A stretch of DNA of 10,383 nucleotides, from contig JABHUV010000387.1 of the NCBI GenBank assembly GCA_018658605.1, positions 1 through 10,383 on the forward strand, given 5' to 3'. The notes beneath the pieces were generated by a model that saw nothing but the letters and a program-made list of their open reading frames with translations, was not told where the DNA came from and did no database searches. Made by a program: the position numbers and the translations under genes. Positions 7,999 to 10,383 of this stretch are shown here, one piece after another. This DNA is from Planctomycetaceae bacterium. Lineage in GTDB: Bacteria > Planctomycetota > Planctomycetia > Pirellulales > Pirellulaceae. Position 1 is the stretch's first letter, and each line of letters begins with the position of its first letter.

Positions 7999-9939
7999 AT
8001 GATAAATATGCGGTACCGGGTAGCTGTAACAGCGGCGATGATGGCATGTGTTTCAGTTGGATTAACGCGAATTGTCCAATCTGCAGAAGTAGCCAAATTA
8101 GATGCAGTCACCAAAGCACGTTGTGTCAGGATACTCCGAGGGGCTGTGCGAAGCGATGAGTTTTGGCCTTCGATGCATGCCGCCGAGGCTTTGACTTTAG
8201 CGGGGCATGGCGATGAAGTGGTCAAATTGCTGACTCCGCTGCTGCCTTTAGAAGAGGATGACCAAAAACGCTGCGGTTTAGCCCGCGAGTTGGTGCGTGC
8301 TGGGCAAAGACAGCACGTCAATGTGTTGTTATCGATCATGGCGGGAGAGGATACACATGGGCATGTGCATTCGTGTGAAAGTATCTATAAGGTTTTTGAG
8401 ATAGGTGATGGCGTAGCGTTGCGGGCGGCAATTCAGCCTGGGAACCCAATTAAGAAGCAGCTGATGGCTGCGGCGGCTCTGGGGCGATGGGGGCACCCAC
8501 AGGCCATGCAAATTTTACGTGGTGCGGTATCGAGTGAGGATCCGGATGAAGCACGCATTGCTGCTTGGGTGTTAGCTCGTATCGGGGACGCAACGGACGT
8601 TCCTTTACTGCGAAAGAATATAGCTAGGTTCGATGATCCCTTGGTGGTCGCTTATTTCGAGAACTCGATGGCTACGTTAGGCGATTCGTCAGGGCTACAG
8701 GCAATGGCTGAGATGTTGCAAAGCGACGATCCGGCACTGAAGGTCTATGCCGCAACGTTCGCGGGTGATGCGCGGGCAGTATCGTTAGCACCGTTGTTGT
8801 TACCACTACTGGAGCACGATGTCCTTGATGTGCGAGTGCGTGGAGCTCAGACTTTGTTGGTTCTGAGTCAAGCGAGTATGGCAATGGGCAAAGATCAGAT
8901 TGTGACACAGGATGTTTTTGCGGCAACAGCTAAAAATCCGCGTTATAGTGAAGGTTCAATTGTGGCGCTGGCCGACGGTCGCTTGCTATTTGCAACCACG
9001 GAATTTTCTGACAGTGCATCGGATTTTGCTAATGCACGCATTATTGGGAGAATGTCAAAAGATGGTGGTGTGACTTGGAGTGCAGCACAAGTGTTGCAAA
9101 AATCTGTTGGAAAACTCAATGTGATGTCGGTCACAATGTTGCGTTTGACCGATGAAGGACCCTATTCCGGTCCGATCGGAATGTTCTATTTGGTCAAAAA
9201 TTCCCATGATGATTTGGATGTCTGGCTAAAAGTGTCCACCGACGAGGGCAAGACGTTTGGTGAATCCGTTTTGGTCACAAATCAACCTGGGTATCACGTG
9301 ATGAATAATGACCGAGTTCAACGATTGTCCTCGGGGCGATTAGTTGTACCCGTGGCTTCCACGTCTGATGTATCGAAGGTTAACCACTTTGTATCACGGT
9401 GTTTTATTTCTGACGATCAGGGGCTAACTTGGCGATTGGGCAAAGGTGCAATTGACTATGCGAAGCGTGGGGCGATGGAGCCGGAGATTGTAGAACTGGC
9501 CAAGAACGAGGATGGCAGTGTCCGTTTAGCGATGTATATGCGAACCCAACTGGGGCACGTCGCTGTCGGATACAGTCGCGACGCTGGGGACACTTGGACG
9601 AAGGCAGTGGATGCGAAGATCCGAGCGCCGGAAGCACCGGCGACAATTCGTCGTGTTCCCTCAACTGGTGATTTGGTATTGGTGTGGAACGACAATTTTA
9701 GTGCGGGCGCTGGGCATGGCGGGAAACGAACGCCGTTGTCGATCGCGGTTAGCAAAGATGAAGGGGAAACCTGGAAAAAGGTAGGTGATATTGAAACAAG
9801 TAAGCAGCATACCTATGCTTACACGAGTCTGTGTTTTGTCCGTGGTCGCATGGTGATGAGTTATTACGTGCGTGACGAATCCACAGGACGGATCTCCAAT
9901 CGATTCCGTTCCCTTCCGATTAGCTGGTTGTATAACTAA
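7999..9939 (+). CDS. Exported HEAT-repeat and BNR/Asp-box (sialidase-fold) fusion protein
   Basis: The 646-residue protein has a signal peptide ending about QSA/EV (A29). Residues about 50-295 are alpha-helical repeats of HEAT type, roughly eight, for example around 152-176 and 184-207. Residues about 310-640 form a sialidase-like beta-propeller with five Asp-boxes: SKDGGVTW (353), STDEGKTF (413), SDDQGLTW (471), SRDAGDTW (526) and SKDEGETW (585). Plausible equivalents of the sialidase arginine triad are R315 (NPRYSEG), R515 (MYMRT) and R577 (GGKRTPL), with E494/E496 and Y606/Y608 as candidate catalytic residues; these assignments are inferred from motif position, not aligned. The likely role is hydrolysis or binding of an acidic sugar or other glycan outside the cytoplasm, with the HEAT solenoid as scaffold. 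A non-catalytic propeller cannot be excluded. Confidence 0.9.
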   Translation: MINMRYRVAVTAAMMACVSVGLTRIVQSAEVAKLDAVTKARCVRILRGAVRSDEFWPSMHAAEALTLAGHGDEVVKLLTPLLPLEEDDQKRCGLARELVRAGQRQHVNVLLSIMAGEDTHGHVHSCESIYKVFEIGDGVALRAAIQPGNPIKKQLMAAAALGRWGHPQAMQILRGAVSSEDPDEARIAAWVLARIGDATDVPLLRKNIARFDDPLVVAYFENSMATLGDSSGLQAMAEMLQSDDPALKVYAATFAGDARAVSLAPLLLPLLEHDVLDVRVRGAQTLLVLSQASMAMGKDQIVTQDVFAATAKNPRYSEGSIVALADGRLLFATTEFSDSASDFANARIIGRMSKDGGVTWSAAQVLQKSVGKLNVMSVTMLRLTDEGPYSGPIGMFYLVKNSHDDLDVWLKVSTDEGKTFGESVLVTNQPGYHVMNNDRVQRLSSGRLVVPVASTSDVSKVNHFVSRCFISDDQGLTWRLGKGAIDYAKRGAMEPEIVELAKNEDGSVRLAMYMRTQLGHVAVGYSRDAGDTWTKAVDAKIRAPEAPATIRRVPSTGDLVLVWNDNFSAGAGHGGKRTPLSIAVSKDEGETWKKVGDIETSKQHTYAYTSLCFVRGRMVMSYYVRDESTGRISNRFRSLPISWLYN

Positions 9940-10004
9940 AAATTTTGACCGACGATTCCAACCCAATTTCCGTTGACTCCAATAATTGCGAATCGAGCAA
10001 TCTC

Positions 10005-10383
10005 ATGAAATTGCGCGATAGCTTTCACGGGCGATTTAAGACAGCATTGATATTGATTTTGTTGGCTGTCCCATGGATCGCAGCGCACCTTGTGTTAGAG
10101 AGCGATATCAGCGCTACGGCGCATAATGATGATTGGCTCTATGCGCGCAGTGTTCAGGTGTTATCAGATGACGGACGTTTTCAGCATGTGACGCAACATG
10201 GTCAGTTAGCAGCGAGTGTAGTGAGTCACGTTGGCTGGGGGTGGCTTTTTACTGCGAATGAATTTAGCTACGCTGGATTGCATCGCTCGCAAGCCGTTGC
10301 TGGTTGGTTGGTTTGTTGTTTTTTGTTTTTATTGGCACGGAAACTTGGCAGTGATACTGGGCCTGCGCTCGTCGCGGTCGTTG
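10005..10383 (+). CDS. N-terminus of polytopic membrane protein, probably GT-C-type glycosyltransferase
   Basis: The frame is open from ATG 10005 to the right edge (126 codons seen). A membrane segment lies at about 12-31, followed by an extracytoplasmic loop starting with HNDDWLYARSVQ (40-51), then a second membrane segment at about 95-111. An acidic pair just after the first membrane helix, followed by W/Y and an amphipathic stretch, is the layout of GT-C enzymes (ArnT/PMT, GT39-like), where the acidic residue is catalytic and the donor is lipid-linked sugar. The frame remains open upstream to 9936, and TTG at 9945 would add 20 residues (MTDDSNPISVDS...) as a cytoplasmic tail; neither start has a clear ribosome binding site. 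The 65-base gap after the HEAT-BNR gene has no evident terminator, so cotranscription is possible. With only the N-terminus visible, the family call is tentative. Confidence 0.72.
   Translation, partial: MKLRDSFHGRFKTALILILLAVPWIAAHLVLESDISATAHNDDWLYARSVQVLSDDGRFQHVTQHGQLAASVVSHVGWGWLFTANEFSYAGLHRSQAVAGWLVCCFLFLLARKLGSDTGPALVAVV

Noticed and set aside
7992..8339. 115-codon open frame on the minus strand
   Set aside because: It is antisense to the signal peptide and first HEAT repeats of the exported fusion protein; it is serine/threonine-rich shadow sequence.

Overview
The window looks like the chromosome of a planctomycete (Planctomycetota, Pirellulales-like). The strongest evidence is the large secreted protein at the left edge, which has the PSCyt1/PSCyt2 (DUF1549) architecture with CxxCH motifs, a family greatly expanded in that phylum. 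Sparse Shine-Dalgarno sites, a fusion of HEAT repeats with a sialidase-like domain, and several large exported proteins of uncertain function fit the same picture. Base composition is mixed and does not obviously shift between genes. No rRNA, tRNA, CRISPR array, insertion sequence or phage gene was seen.

Left half, minus strand, read from about 4219 down to 1: a LolD/MacB-type ABC ATPase overlaps by 4 bases the start of an FtsX-like permease with a histidine-rich periplasmic region. After a 98-base gap comes the PSD1-type cytochrome protein, which is open for 758 codons and runs off the left edge. Its C-terminal half, where DUF1553 would lie, is outside the window.

Right half, plus strand, from 4400 to the right edge: a good sigma-70-like promoter precedes an exported protein with two tandem metallo-beta-lactamase (MBL) domains. 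The first domain has lost most metal ligands, the second is intact, and a C-terminal beta-rich domain follows. This gene overlaps by 4 bases a 549-residue exported protein of unknown function. After 69 bases comes an exported HEAT-repeat plus BNR/Asp-box (sialidase-fold) protein, and after 65 bases the N-terminus of a polytopic membrane protein resembling GT-C glycosyltransferases.

The plus-strand genes are codirectional and tightly spaced, so they may form one transcription unit for envelope or periplasmic chemistry, perhaps involving carbohydrates; this is inference. The two halves diverge from a 180-base intergenic region at 4220-4399. The points most worth following up are the pseudo-MBL/active-MBL protein coupled to an unknown secreted partner, the HEAT-BNR fusion, and the short FtsX-type permease with its histidine-rich region.
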